The notes under the pieces: generated by a model
The model's input: only the letters and a program-made list of their open reading frames with translations
Told to the model about the DNA's origin: nothing
Databases searched by the model: none
Position numbers and translations under genes: made by a program
NCBI RefSeq assembly: GCF_036417845.1
Contig: NC_089981.1
Coordinates: 22,650,001-22,714,000, forward strand
Direction: 5' to 3'
DNA: 64,000 bases
DNA from: Apteryx mantelli
Taxonomy: Eukaryota > Chordata > Aves > Apterygiformes > Apterygidae
Shown: piece after piece, positions 28,101-37,968 of the stretch
How the letters are laid out: every line of letters begins with the position of its first letter
Position numbering within the stretch: the first letter of the stretch is position 1

Positions 28101-31100
28101 ACAGTCAGAGCTTCAAACTTTTAATTCTGCGCCAGCCTAGTGAATTCCAGAAGTTGCCAAAAATAAGAGAAGTAAGTCTGTTGCCTAGTCCTTCTTAGTG
28201 TGTGTCTCTAGCATATTGTGGCTTCCTCCGTAGTTTCTCAGGTATCCTATTGAATAGAAACTCAGTTATTTTAGTGTTCTACAATTGGTGGTTTTAACTG
28301 TAAAATGTATTCCTCTTTTAACTCTGCAATTTTCTGCAAAGGCCTCTCTCACAGACTGATGCGCTTTAGGTTAACCAGTCTTCATCCTCTGTGTAAACCA
28401 TGAATTTTGTGGTTCTAAACACTCTTTTATTTTGTCTCAATTAAAATGCATGTTGCCTCTTTTCCTCTAGGTTTGTGTGTAAAAATAATGGAGTCCTATT
28501 TGAAAATCAGTTGCTACAAATTGGACTGAAATCCGAATTTCGACAGAACCTGGGTAAGAGCTTTCAAGCAGAGTGGTTAGTTATTTGTGCATCAGCTTCA
28601 ATGTCAACGTGATATTGAGTGTAAGGCTGACTTTTCAGCTGCTTTGAAAGGGGAGTCTGATTTCAGGCCTAGCTGTCTTAGGATCTTCTCTGTTTGTGGC
28701 TTCTGCGTGGGTTCTTGTTTTCTTTAACTTTTCCTCTGCTTTTGGTAGCTGAGATGAAATGGGAGCGTAGGTGGTACTGTGAGTTCTAGTCTTACTGCCT
28801 CGTCATAAGGCTGGTACAGCCTGGGTTATGAGTGACCTTTCTCTTGAGTGTGTCTATTTTACAGCAGAGCTTTTTGTAACCATATGGTATAGAATGTATT
28901 TCAAGCATACTTCTACCAAAATAAATTAATGCACAGGGTACTGAATGTGTCTAGTAAAGAGCTGGGAATAGAACATAAGCCAGAACAAGGAAAGCTTGCA
29001 TCACTTTTGGTACCACAATAGCGCTTTTAATATAAAAAACAAAAATTTAAAAAATCCTAGTGATTGAAAGACTTCCATGGATTATTTTAGTGCCTGTGTG
29101 ACAACTGTGGTGGGAAAGCTCTAATGGTTTGTTTTCATGTTATCTCATTTTGAGCTGTGACTATCCCAGCAAGATAAGCGCTATAATTATATGCAACACT
29201 TCTGCTCTCTAACGTTTTAAATGGAAATAGGTTAAGACTTGAAGTATACATTGAAGGCCTCTCAGTGAAGGTTTCTGTAGGTTGATGTATTAGATGTGTC
29301 TGGTATATTTATATGTATATATTGTCTGATATATACAGTATGTACATATGTATAGTGTTTGCTATGTTAGAGATGTATATGCCATGTCTGTTCTTGGATG
29401 AATAAATCATGCTTGCTTTCTTAGTTATTTCAAAGAAGGGTAGAAAGGCAATGTGTTAGATCTGTGAACCACACAGTGCAATGTAATTGCATGGGATGTA
29501 CCTAAGAGACTTCTGATGCCTTTACTCTCTCTCTCTTTTTTTTTTAATAGGGCGTATGTTCATATTCTATGGCAATAAGACATCAACGCAGTTCCTGAAT
29601 TTTACTCCAACAGTAATCTGCTCAGATGAGCTTCAGTCAAATATCCTTAAATGCAATAGTGTCTGTCTGTTCTTTGGTTTTGTGCTTTATGCGGCACAGA
29701 AGGGCAATAAAGCTGCCAGATCAAGGTTTGGTGTCCTCAGACATGAAGAAATGAGCAATTTGCTGAATAACTTAGAAAACTTTGTAGAAAAAAAAAGTCT
29801 TTAGCAGAAATAGAAGATTCTCTCTTTAGAGCTGTGGTTACAGGGACAGCTTTTACTGTTGATTTGAGGATATATTATTCTGAATAAATATGTAACATAA
29901 CTCTGTAGGTTGTCCACTGACGTGAAGTAGCAGAGGCACAGGTATGATGTCTTTCCAGTCCTGCATTAGCAGATGACTTCTGATTTGAAAGGGAGGTAGA
30001 GGAATGTGTGTGCACAAGCATGCCATACCTTAAAATAAGCTGGGTGTTTTGTTGTTGTTTGGGTTTTTTTTGTTTTGGGGGTTTTTTTTTGGTGTGTTGT
30101 GTTTTGCGTTTAACTCTTGATATTGACAACTTAGGATTTCTGAGAGAGCATGTAATCTAGCTTGTTTGACTTAAAGCATCACTGTAACATTTGGATCAAA
30201 ATAAGATAGTGTTGGGGTTTTTATCTTAAAGTCCAGGCCTTCATACCATTTTGATGGCATCCTTTTTTAAGGATATTCCTATAATTAGAATTTGGGGGGG
30301 GGGGGGTATTGCTTCTTGCTGTGTCAACAGGAAAAGAAAATATTTTACTGTGTAAGAACTGAGCTTTGGATTTTCAGTAGCAGGGAACCAGCAGATGCAA
30401 TGTTAATTCCTTTATGGAGTTTGCCAGTAGAAATTACTGGTTTTAAGCTATTAGCTCATTGATTAGTTTTCTTAACTACATCTCATGCCTGAATCTTCAG
30501 ACAAAACCTGTTGACCCCACAGTGGATGGAGGTGCACAGGTGCAGCAGGTTGTGAACATTGAGTGTGTGTCAGACTTCATGGAAGCGCCAATCCTGAACA
30601 TTCAGTTTAGGTAAAATACAGTATCTTAAACCTGCTGAATTCATTACGTAAATGCTTAAGTTGGCCTGGGCCTCTGACCGAGACGCACAAAATCAAAAGC
30701 TGTCTTGGGCAGGTGACTTTCCTGAAAACTTGATCTAACAAAGCTTTAAACTACGGAGGGAGGGAGGGAAGCAACTTTTGGAACAACAACTTTAAAAAAC
30801 AATAACTTATCAAGAAGCAGCTTCTGTTAGTGTCCCCATGACTTCTGTTTCCACTGTCTGTATAAAACAGCAGTCTTCCTGTTTGCTCAAGAAACCTTGA
30901 CAGGAATGTATGTCATAGATCAATCTCACTTCCAGAAACGAGCATCTCAAATTAAAAAAAAAAAAAAAAGCTTGGATGAAGGATGCACACAGCCAAAAAC
31001 AATCTTATGTCCACTCAATGGCAGCCTTTGGAAAGACTCATATTTGCAGTCCTGATTTCTGGACTATGTTCTGTTGCTCTAGCCTAAACTGGAGTTTTTT

Positions 31101-33617
31101 TAATTGGTGTATTTTCACAAGAATATCTCTGTGCCCCCTTGCAAGGTGCTATTTAAAGGGATAAGTATCTGTGGTGAAACTGAGTGACATCCTCATAAGA
31201 AGTTCTACCAATTCACTTTCATGTTCTGTCTAGGTAGAGCAGATAAAATCACTTAATGGTGGATTAAAATTTGCAGCTTAAAAATCACATGATCTGCAAT
31301 TTCTCAGTTAAGACAGTTGATAACACTTTTTTAATCATTAAGTAATTGTACCTTAGTATTCATCCTCAATTGCTTGGTTGATATACGCTGAGACTGCTGA
31401 CAGTTTGTACTACATGCCCCATGTTCTGTCTGTTCTGCATTCAGGTATGGTGGAACATTTCAAAATCTTTCAGTAAAGTTACCCATCACACTGAACAAGT
31501 TTTTTCAGCCTACAGAGATGTCTTCTCAAGACTTTTTCCAGCGTTGGAAGCAACTGAGCAAGTAAGACCCTGTTTATGACTGGGCGTGGGGCTTTTGGGG
31601 TGGGTCAAAGAGCAGAAAAAGGTTTCCTGTGAATGCAGCTAGTGCAGTGCCCCATTCTGTACTTAATGCCTGTGAGTTAAAACCTCCCCCAGTACAGGTA
31701 GTACAGATAGCTGTTAAATGATGCTGTGAATTACACAATACACCAAAATATTCATCTGTGCTTTGCCTTGCAGTCCTAAACAAGAAGTACAGAATATCTT
31801 TAAAGCGAAACACCCAATGGATGCAGAGATCACAAAAGCAAAGGTGGGTAGTAGCATGGTATTTCTAATTCATAATATAAAGGTAGTGGTATAAACAGAC
31901 TTTGCCTGTCTTGGTCTTTGTGGCACTTGGCTCAAGCTATTAAACAGTCTGAGTGGTGTAACCGGCCCTTGGCAGGCTGGGTTGGATGGACTGCTTCTCA
32001 GTATGGCTTGAGTTAGATATAGTCTTCAACAGCAACTGGAAACTTAAAGCTATTTATGAAAATGTGAATTCCATGCTTAAGGCTTGAAGTATCTTCTGCT
32101 TTAATTTGTACTAGATTTGTGCTAATTTCAAAAGAAAACAAGATAGTATTGTGACTTTTTGTAAAGCTGACTGCCTTCAGCAGAACAGAGACAATGAGAG
32201 TAAGGCAGGGAAGACTGTATCATAATTAAACAGGGGAGAATTAAGTCACATCAAAATTATTTCTCAGTTGTTTTCCAAAGGAATCTTATTTCAGGAACAG
32301 CTCAATATCAGGAGTCACTGTCCTTTTAAAAGTTCCCATTGTAATAAAATTGGTATTGGGTAGTTGCTAAAGTTCTTTAATTTCTTGAACACTTCAAATA
32401 AAAACTAAGTCTCCTACTTGACTTGCTATTTGGTTGTGGCTGTGCTGGGGTAGACTGTCAGTTCCATTAGTGATCGAGGTTACTTGGTACTGCTGTCCTT
32501 CTGTCCCTGCTACATCTAAAAATCTTCTGGGTTTCTTTGATAGATAATTGGCTTTGGATCTGCCCTGCTGGAGGAGGTAGATCCCAACCCTGCTAACTTT
32601 GTTGGTGCTGGTATCATACATACAAAAACTACTCAGATTGGATGCTTGCTGCGTCTTGAACCCAATCTGCAGGCACAGGTATCTGTTTCTGTATCTACAG
32701 CTTAAATATAAGTTCTTGTTTGCACTAAATAAGAATATATATATATGTGAAAATCCTTAAGGTGTTTTAGAATCACTATTGCAATGGCTAATTGTGACTG
32801 CAGACTAACCAGGAGATTAAACTTTAGCAGCTGGTCCTGGCCTAGCTTGGTAAGCTACTTTTCAATAGTAATTCTCTTCCCTGTTGTAAGGGGTCACTGT
32901 GTTATTCTAGACTGTCCAGAGTGTCGTCTTCTCTTGAAGGTTGGAAACATTTAGGTTTTTCCTTTTATGCACCTTGGACAAGGTTAAGTACAATTGTTTG
33001 TCATGTTAAATTAACAGAAGAATGCTGTGGCTAAAAGAAAATATTAGCACATGGACACAAGGCTGATAAGAATTTCTTTCCTCTGACTCAAAGCCTCTTG
33101 ACAGAGCTTTTATCTAAGTTCATTGAGGCTGTCTTGTCTCATATGGTAGTAACCATTTGTCTCTAAAAATAAGCTGTGGGTGATGGATCTCCTGTTTTCT
33201 GATCAAGTAGTGGTAAAGAGGCCTTGGACTATTCAAGAACACTTTCTTCCCTTAAAGGCAAAAACAAATTTTGGACATCACCTTGCTGTTAAAAGCTGAG
33301 AAATAGTAGAACAATGTTTTTTTTCTGTTTTTCCAACAAGAAATTAAAGACTTACTCAGGCCTGTACTTTGAAAGAGCTGTATTACATGATAGTTGGTTG
33401 CTTTTGAATGTTTTAACTTGAGGTCATTTCCTACCAAATCTAACAAAGCTAAGTGGTGACTGGTTATCTGTGCAGTTCATTTAACATCAAACTGGTTTTT
33501 TTTTCAAAAAATAATGAGGTATTTTATCTTCCTTTTCAGATGTATAGGCTCACACTACGAACAAGTAAAGAAGCTGTATCTCAGAGATTATGTGAATTGC
33601 TGTCAGAACAATTTTAA
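10057..33617 (+). CDS. AP2A2: AP2A2, AP-2 adaptor alpha-C subunit (exons 3-22, 3' part of the gene)
   Basis: Large alpha subunit of the AP-2 heterotetramer, which links clathrin to PtdIns(4,5)P2 and cargo at the plasma membrane. Twenty exons join in phase: 10057-10199, 11070-11263, 13255-13384, 14478-14579, 15959-16067, 16567-16717, 17155-17323, 18478-18615, 19852-20034, 21083-21180, 21370-21601, 23457-23630, 25553-25716, 28471-28553, 29551-29640, 30487-30610, 31445-31561, 31774-31843, 32544-32678, 33540-33617. With the missing first 46 residues the product would be 939 residues, the usual length of alpha-C. Order: alpha-solenoid trunk (to about residue 595), Pro/Ser-rich hinge (about 596-708), beta-sandwich and platform of the ear (about 709-939). 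The sequence follows alpha-C rather than alpha-A, for example [13 protein letters not shown] in the ear. Exons 1 and 2 lie upstream of the window. Known from family: trunk, hinge and ear roles. Seen: exon chain and splice sites. Confidence 0.97.
11070..11263 (+). CDS. AP2A2: AP2A2 exon 4
   Basis: Acceptor atcacag, donor gtaggt; 194 bases, phase 0 in, phase 2 out. Residues 94-157 plus the first two bases of Gly158 ([16 protein letters not shown] to PKILVAG), helices of the N-terminal trunk solenoid. Confidence 0.97.
13255..13384 (+). CDS. AP2A2: AP2A2 exon 5
   Basis: Acceptor cttgcag, donor gtaaac; 130 bases. Residues 159-201 ([10 protein letters not shown] to LLNDQHL), trunk solenoid. Completes the split Gly158 codon with its first base and ends in phase 0. 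Confidence 0.97.
14478..14579 (+). CDS. AP2A2: AP2A2 exon 6
   Basis: Acceptor tttctag, donor gtaagt; 102 bases, phase 0-0. Residues 202-235 ([15 protein letters not shown] to LAVSRLSR), trunk solenoid. Confidence 0.97.
14732..14759. repeat. Perfect 12-base inverted repeat, 4-base loop
   Basis: TATGGAGATATA, loop AATA, then TATATCTCCATA, inside AP2A2 intron 6. GT-rich and CA-rich flanks would partly extend the stem. Probably an AT-rich simple-sequence palindrome; no RNA gene is implied. Confidence 0.75.
15337..15359. repeat. (TG)n followed by a G12 run
   Basis: A short TG microsatellite runs into 12 consecutive G in AP2A2 intron 6; likely length-variable. Confidence 0.8.
15959..16067 (+). 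CDS. AP2A2: AP2A2 exon 7
   Basis: Acceptor ttttacag, donor gtaatg; 109 bases, phase 0 in, phase 1 out. Residues 236-271 ([15 protein letters not shown] to LQCYPPP), trunk solenoid. Confidence 0.97.
16567..16717 (+). CDS. AP2A2: AP2A2 exon 8
   Basis: Acceptor ttctccag, donor gtgagc; 151 bases, phase 1 in, phase 2 out. Residues 273-321 ([15 protein letters not shown] to SLIIHHD), trunk solenoid, including the Lys-rich [10 protein letters not shown] loop. Confidence 0.97.
17155..17323 (+). CDS. AP2A2: AP2A2 exon 9
   Basis: Acceptor tgtgcag, donor gtaaat; 169 bases, phase 2 in, phase 0 out. Residues 323-378 ([15 protein letters not shown] to ETVINALK), trunk solenoid. Confidence 0.97.
18478..18615 (+). 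CDS. AP2A2: AP2A2 exon 10
   Basis: Acceptor tttgcag, donor gtgaga; 138 bases, phase 0-0. Residues 379-424 ([15 protein letters not shown] to DYSIREEI), trunk solenoid. Confidence 0.97.
19852..20034 (+). CDS. AP2A2: AP2A2 exon 11
   Basis: Acceptor tgctcag, donor gtgaga; 183 bases, phase 0-0. Residues 425-485 ([15 protein letters not shown] to AAKTVFE), trunk solenoid. Confidence 0.97.
21083..21180 (+). CDS. AP2A2: AP2A2 exon 12
   Basis: Acceptor cttacag, donor gtaaaa; 98 bases, phase 0 in, phase 2 out. Residues 486-517 ([15 protein letters not shown] to LIAGDPR), trunk solenoid. Confidence 0.97.
21370..21601 (+). CDS. AP2A2: AP2A2 exon 13
   Basis: Acceptor cttttaag, donor gtaggt; 232 bases, phase 2 in, phase 0 out. 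Residues 519-595 ([15 protein letters not shown] to TIASTDIL), the C-terminal end of the trunk. Confidence 0.97.
23457..23630 (+). CDS. AP2A2: AP2A2 exon 14
   Basis: Acceptor gtgataag (preceded by a pyrimidine-rich cctcttct), donor gtgagt; 174 bases, phase 0-0. Residues 596-653: [15 protein letters not shown], the basic KLKKKKG run, then the start of the Ser/Ala-rich hinge. Confidence 0.96.
25553..25716 (+). CDS. AP2A2: AP2A2 exon 15 (hinge)
   Basis: Acceptor ttccctag, donor gtaatt; 164 bases, phase 0 in, phase 2 out. Residues 654-707 ([13 protein letters not shown] to GSDDNFA), a Pro/Ser/Ala-rich flexible hinge; the LVDVFSDS segment leads toward the ear. Confidence 0.96.
27479..27556 (+). 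CDS. AP2A2: AP2A2 candidate cassette exon in the hinge (exon 15a)
   Basis: Within the 25717-28470 intron, a long pyrimidine tract and acceptor tgaactag precede a 78-base open segment that ends at an excellent donor, aagtaagc. It enters and leaves in phase 2, exactly the phase of the flanking exons, so inclusion adds 26 residues without changing frame: S, then [26 protein letters not shown]. The peptide is acidic and Ser/Glu-rich, and fits a hinge. A short hinge insert in a tissue-specific form of alpha-adaptin is known for the alpha-A paralog; use here is an inference from the splice sites and phase. Confidence 0.72.
28471..28553 (+). CDS. AP2A2: AP2A2 exon 16 (start of ear)
   Basis: Acceptor ttcctctag, donor gtaaga; 83 bases, phase 2 in, phase 1 out. 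Residues 709-735 ([15 protein letters not shown] to EFRQNL), first strands of the ear beta-sandwich. Confidence 0.97.
29302..29372. repeat. TA/TG-rich simple sequence
   Basis: Alternating tatat/tgtat segments in AP2A2 intron 16, without one clean period. Confidence 0.6.
29551..29640 (+). CDS. AP2A2: AP2A2 exon 17 (ear, ends at a U12-type donor)
   Basis: Acceptor tttttaatag; 90 bases, phase 1 in, phase 1 out. Residues 737-765 ([15 protein letters not shown] to CSDELQS), ear beta-sandwich. No GT donor gives a frame compatible with the next exon; the only consistent boundary is directly before ATATCCTTAA at 29641. Confidence 0.92.
29883..29888 (+). terminator. AP2A2: Candidate intronic poly(A) signal in the U12-type intron
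   Basis: AATAAA 78 bases after the first in-frame stop (29802-29804) reached if the intron is retained. See findings. Confidence 0.3.
30294..30306. repeat. G13 homopolymer
   Basis: Thirteen consecutive G inside the U12-type intron of AP2A2. Confidence 0.85.
30487..30610 (+). CDS. AP2A2: AP2A2 exon 18 (ear)
   Basis: Start set by frame and by the U12-type intron end; donor gtaaaa; 124 bases, phase 1 in, phase 2 out. Residues 767-806 ([15 protein letters not shown] to APILNIQF), ear beta-sandwich. The first codon is split as A|GC (Ser). The exact first base is less certain than the other exons because the 3' splice site is unusual. Confidence 0.88.
31445..31561 (+). CDS. AP2A2: AP2A2 exon 19 (ear platform)
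   Basis: Acceptor tgcattcag, donor gtaaga; 117 bases, phase 2 in, phase 2 out. Residues 808-845 ([15 protein letters not shown] to RWKQLS). It carries the Phe and Trp of DFFQRW, which in mouse alpha-C (Phe837, Trp840) form the site for DPF/W and FxDxF motifs of accessory proteins. Confidence 0.97.
31774..31843 (+). CDS. AP2A2: AP2A2 exon 20 (ear platform)
   Basis: Acceptor ccttgcag, donor gtgggt; 70 bases, phase 2 in, phase 0 out. Residues 847-869 ([15 protein letters not shown] to EITKAK). Confidence 0.97.
32544..32678 (+). CDS. AP2A2: AP2A2 exon 21 (ear platform)
   Basis: Acceptor tttgatag, donor gtatct; 135 bases, phase 0-0. Residues 870-914 ([15 protein letters not shown] to EPNLQAQ). 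Confidence 0.97.
33540..33617 (+). CDS. AP2A2: AP2A2 exon 22, C terminus and stop
   Basis: Acceptor ccttttcag; reads [17 protein letters not shown] then CELLSEQF and TAA at 33615-33617. This is the conserved alpha-adaptin C terminus; no extension. Confidence 0.97.
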   Translation: MYRLTLRTSKEAVSQRLCELLSEQF

Positions 33618-36600
33618 TATTAACCATGTCATTGTTTTGTTTTTCCATTTATATCATTGTTATCATACTGCAAATAAATGTCTTGTACATCACTGTCTGA
33701 GTACTGCAATGTTAACCAATACCAGCTCCCTGCCTTAATAGGACTTGTCCCTTGTTTGAAATTAAGACTATAAAATGTACAGTAGGGGGAAGTGGTTTTT
33801 AATATTAAAAATGGCTTTTGTGCCCATTACACAAAGGGTGGGAGAGCTGTCTTGTGCTCCATTTTGCAGAGGTCAGGCTTTTAAATGTATTAAAGGGAAA
33901 CTAATTAGATGTGATAACTAAGGATTTCAACTGGAAATGGCTAGTAACATTCTGCCTTAGTGCCTTTAACAGGTACTCGCTCTGCTCTGAGCTAAAAGAA
34001 ACCAACATAATGCAGCTCAGTAAGGTTAATTTGGATGTTAATATAAAGCCAAAATGACTGAGAGCAATGAAGTCATGAGTCGGCTTCTCGTTGCATGGCT
34101 TCTGTTTTAACTGAATTTGTAAATGTTTTGAAATGTTGCCACAAGTTTTGGATTGGATGAAATGGGCAGATTACAAGATTTGAATCTGGTTTAAGTGAGC
34201 ACTTATGCTGAATGTCACTTTTTTTTTGGTTTGTTGCATGTGAAAAATACCACAGGACCAAACTCTTAATTTAATAATCTTGTAATCCTTTAGGCCTTTT
34301 CTTCTAGTTTTTGAAAAGTGGATGCAACACAAAGACTATTCTTATTACTTGAGATAAGCAGAAGGATTGAGATGAGCTTCTATGGCAGGCAGTGAACCAG
34401 TACGTACTTGTTCATTATTAGTCAAACAGGTTAAAAAGTCTGTTCTGTGGTTTTTGTTTCCATCAAATTTAGCAAATAGCAGTCCTGATGATGTGATATA
34501 ACTAAATGCAGAGAGAATGGGTTCTGATCACTGTGGTATTGTATAAAAGTAGAGGGAAGAAAAAGGCCCTTGAAGGCTGTAAGGCATGCACTTTTTTCCA
34601 GACACAAATCTAATTTTAAACATTTTTTTTCCCGGTGTATAGTCATGACAGAACTCAATTGGTTGAATAGCTGATACCTGAACAGTTTCTTGTCTGTCAG
34701 TGGTGATGAAAATATCCAGTGTGGTGTAGGAGGTTTGTGTTGGTTTCTTCTAGATCAAGAGTAGAAAGGCTGAAAATGTTCAGTTTTTACAGTGGCTTTT
34801 ACAACCAAAGCCTCTGTAGCTTGTTCCACATCAGCCAGCAAACTCTTTGCAGCTTCTCTGCAGAAATAATTGGACATAACTTTGGTTTCCATCCTTCAAG
34901 CCTTCAGATGCCCCAAAGGCTACTAAAGCAAGGCAGGTGAGGGCCTGCAGTTAGAAACTGTGGGCAGTTATCAACAAGGGAGCGCTGGTCAGGGTGAATC
35001 AACAAGTCAGCTGCTGCTCACATTAAAAGCGAATCTTGTATCAAGACTCCCTGAAGGTTATTTAAAGGAAGCCTGTGACTGTCTCGCAATGCGTACAGTC
35101 AAGTTTGTCCATGCAATGAAGGTTTCAGGTAATAGTAATGAAGTTGAAACTGCATGTTTGAATGAGGCTCCTGTCATGCTGCCCAGTGCACTCCAGGGAC
35201 AGGAGTCCACATGGCTGAATGTGCCTTGCTCCCTCCCACCCTGTGTTTCGAGTTAAGTGATAGAACTGGATGATTCTCATTTGGTTCAGTGAAAAGTGAG
35301 GAACAAAGCTTTTTGCTCCAGCAGTGGTTGGTAACTATGGATGTTATGACTGAAAGCTTGTCTATAGACCAGGGTTTTCTGAAAGTTTTTCTTGAGCAAT
35401 TGGCCCTTTGGTAGCCTTTCAAGTAGCTAATCGAAGCTCAAATCACAAAAATTGTCTTTGAAAAATCTTCATGAGGACTTCCTGCAGTCAGGTTGGGCAG
35501 TTGAAAAAAATGCTACCGAACTACCTTGTGTGTGTTGTCTTTTGGACACGGTAGGTCCCTTTACTAGTCCCATGATCTTGTCCCTGTGCTATTGGCTGCT
35601 GCATTGAAAATCTGATGTGCTGAACTAAGCTCTGCAAAAGGGAGTTTTAGCAGGGACAGGGAAGAGCTGCTATTTCATCTTTAAGTCATGTTGTACATCT
35701 GTCCCTCTGAAAATGTTCTGTGCCCTCATTAAAGGACACCTTGAGATATGCTGTACTACTTTATTTCACTTAGCTTTGGTTCAAGCTGTGCTAAAATGTG
35801 TGTTAAACATCAAGGAGGGGGGTAAGGGGAAGTCTCTTTTGCGTGGTGGCTGTATTAAGCTTATGACTGTTCACATTTTGTGTTAGATGATGTCAGCTCA
35901 GTGAAGCCATGGGCAAAACAGTGAACAAACTAAGGAAAAATACTTGATGATTTTTTTTTGTGAATGATGGTTGATTTACCAAAGTGATGTATCCTTTCAA
36001 GCAGACAAAGTAACTTTCTGCAGTAAACAGTGTTATTGTTTTAAAGTACAGTATTTTTGGGCGTTGACATGTGAAAACTGAATAGCAAGACAGATAGCAT
36101 ATGTGCATTCTTGACCTACACTCCAGTATGTAACATTTATGGTGACTGTCTTATTTGTATAAAACAAAAGTTCTGTCAAATTAAGTGGAGAATTTTCATA
36201 TAGAAGACTATATATTAGACAATATATTCATCAGAACATGTGAAGATTAAATAAATGATTAGAACAGTAATCATTGTCCTTTTTTGTCTGGGGAAGCGGG
36301 AGCATAAAGAATTTGCATGAAATGGTTGATTTGTGCAAAATGTTTATGGAACAAAAGTTTTGTATGTAATGTTAAAATTTTTGTTGTAGATGACTGGTGG
36401 ATTGTGTTCAGCTCAGTCTTACCTGGTCCATGGACTTCTTGTCCCCCACAGAGTTAGTTTTTAATTGTCGCATGTTATAACTTAGAATTCCACTGTTTCT
36501 TGATAGAAAATCTTTCTTCCTATAGTCTTTAACACTAAGTATACCAGCAGTGTATGCTACAATAAACGGGTGTAACTCAACAGAATACCTTTTTGTACCT
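33618..36600 (+). other. AP2A2: AP2A2 3' UTR region with candidate poly(A) signals
   Basis: No coding exon follows the AP2A2 stop. AATAAA occurs at 33673-33678 (56 bases after the stop), 36250-36255 and 36561-36566. The last is followed by a T/GT-rich stretch and is the best candidate for a long 3' UTR of about 3 kb; the first could give a very short one. Which is used cannot be told from sequence. The right end given here is an estimate. Confidence 0.55.
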
Positions 36601-37443
36601 TTAACAATTGCTGTGTTTACACTTGCTCTTTGGACTTCAGTTTATTTCAAAACAGGGGTTTTGTTATTGTTTTCATTAATCTATAAGGAGGGAATGCCCA
36701 TTTACATGGTTTCTCGTGTGTTGCCTTCCATGTTACTGCACTTGAACAGTTGAGTAAGGTAGAGTCTATAAAAGCATGCACCGATATTATACACAGACAG
36801 GATTTATGAAGAGTTGGGTGTCTTAGTAAAAACTGAAAGAGTAGCTGAACACTTAAGTAACTTGACTCAAACTTTACCTTTATGGTTCAGATTCTTAGAA
36901 CTCCTTTAAAACTTGCTTAAAAAAAAACAAAAAACAAAAAAACCCCACCTAGATACTATGAGCTTCTGTACTTTCATACAGCTTTTTCTCAAATGAATTG
37001 CAAACAAATTGTTTGGGTGAACCACCTGTCTTCTGTTAAACTTGCAGTCTGGTCCTGGTAATTATTTTGGACTCTTCTGGCAGAAAAATGCCCTGCAAAC
37101 TACCACTTTATCCAAAGGTCACTGCACACCTCTGTTAATGGCGTTTTTGGAACCGCACTGCGCTGGGGGTGCATTTAGAAACCCCCCTGCAATGAGCTCT
37201 TTGGTTCATGTAGCACCTCGCTTTCTGATAACAGCTATGTGCTGATGATGACAAAAGGAAGTGCTGAGTCTGGTTTCAGAGAGAAGGAAAGAGCACACCT
37301 CAGTTGCTTCTTCTCCCTGTTCATATAGTAATGGGCTACTCTACAGCTTCTAGTTCAACTGTAGTGAACCTTACAGACTATTTTCAGTTTAAAAAAAAAA
37401 GTCAAACAATGAGAAATGAGTTAACAAATTCAATTCCTTCTAC
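36601..37443. other. Intergenic gap between converging AP2A2 and MUC6
   Basis: Between the last candidate AP2A2 poly(A) signal and the MUC6 poly(A) signal. Only short unsupported open frames; no RNA gene, repeat family or regulatory motif recognised. Confidence 0.5.
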
Positions 37444-37449
37444 TTTATT
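37444..37449 (-). terminator. MUC6: MUC6 poly(A) signal (AATAAA on - strand)
   Basis: TTTATT on + reads AATAAA on the - strand, about 340 bases past the MUC6 stop codon. It is the nearest canonical hexamer downstream of the stop that I found. Confidence 0.55.
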
Positions 37450-37790
37450 GGAAAATCAAATTTCTATTGCACAGTGCATAGGCAAGCTTTTAGCCTCTGG
37501 TTAAATATTGCCCTGAGCAAGGCTAGACCATCTCAGACATGGTCTTCCCTCCCATCCCCCACTCATCCTTTTTTCCTCTGCCCCAGGATTAGGCATAGTT
37601 TATCATTCAGTGAACTTCATTGACGCTCCAGGTAGCTGCTCAGAAGTCTCCTGGCAAGGCTAACCTTTATAATCAATACAGGAGAGAACTCCCAGCAATG
37701 AGCAGTCATTGCAGAAGTGTTAACTGTTAAGTTATAATCAGCATTTAATTAAAAAAAAAAATCTGTATCTGAAGCAGTCTGGAGGTCTGG

Positions 37791-37968
37791 CTAGTGTATG
37801 CAGCTGTCAAAGTCACAAACACAGCCACCAAATATGATTATTTCTGTAATGAGCTTTTTTCCAGGATTATCTGGATCTTGGCATGGTAGCTGGAGTTCTT
37901 TCTTTTGAAGTGCAAGTGGCATACAGCAGCCACATACTGTGGTGACCATCATGTTTTCAACATTCAAC
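37791..37968 (-). CDS. MUC6: MUC6 cystine-knot exon 2, C terminus and stop
   Basis: Acceptor ttccaaacag; 178 bases with TAG at 37791-37793. (K)LNVENMMVTTVCGCCMPLA then LQLPCQDPDNPGKKL and GGCVCDFDSCIH. CGCC, the single CQDP cysteine and the final CVC...C complete the cystine knot. The protein ends right after the last cysteine, as in MUC6. Confidence 0.96.

Larger units (their letters stand above)
29641..30486 (+). other. AP2A2: Minor-spliceosome (U12-type) intron of AP2A2
   Basis: The intron begins ATATCCTTAA, matching the U12 5' splice site consensus ATATCCTT. Near the end, TTTTCTTAACT (30467-30477) matches the U12 branch-site consensus, with the likely branch A at 30475, 11 bases before the frame-consistent 3' end at 30486. 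The terminal dinucleotide appears to be AT (ctcat, then GC CTG AAT), instead of the usual AC or AG. The join gives Ser766 followed by [10 protein letters not shown], in frame with the ear. Confidence 0.82.

Noticed and set aside
29611-29616. GT donor (gtaatc) inside exon 17 as an alternative to the U12-type donor
   Set aside because: It would remove conserved ear residues VICSDELQ and does not join exon 18 in frame.
10057-33617. AP2A1 identity
   Set aside because: Hinge and ear sequence (for example [23 protein letters not shown]) follow alpha-C; the MUC6 neighbour also supports AP2A2.
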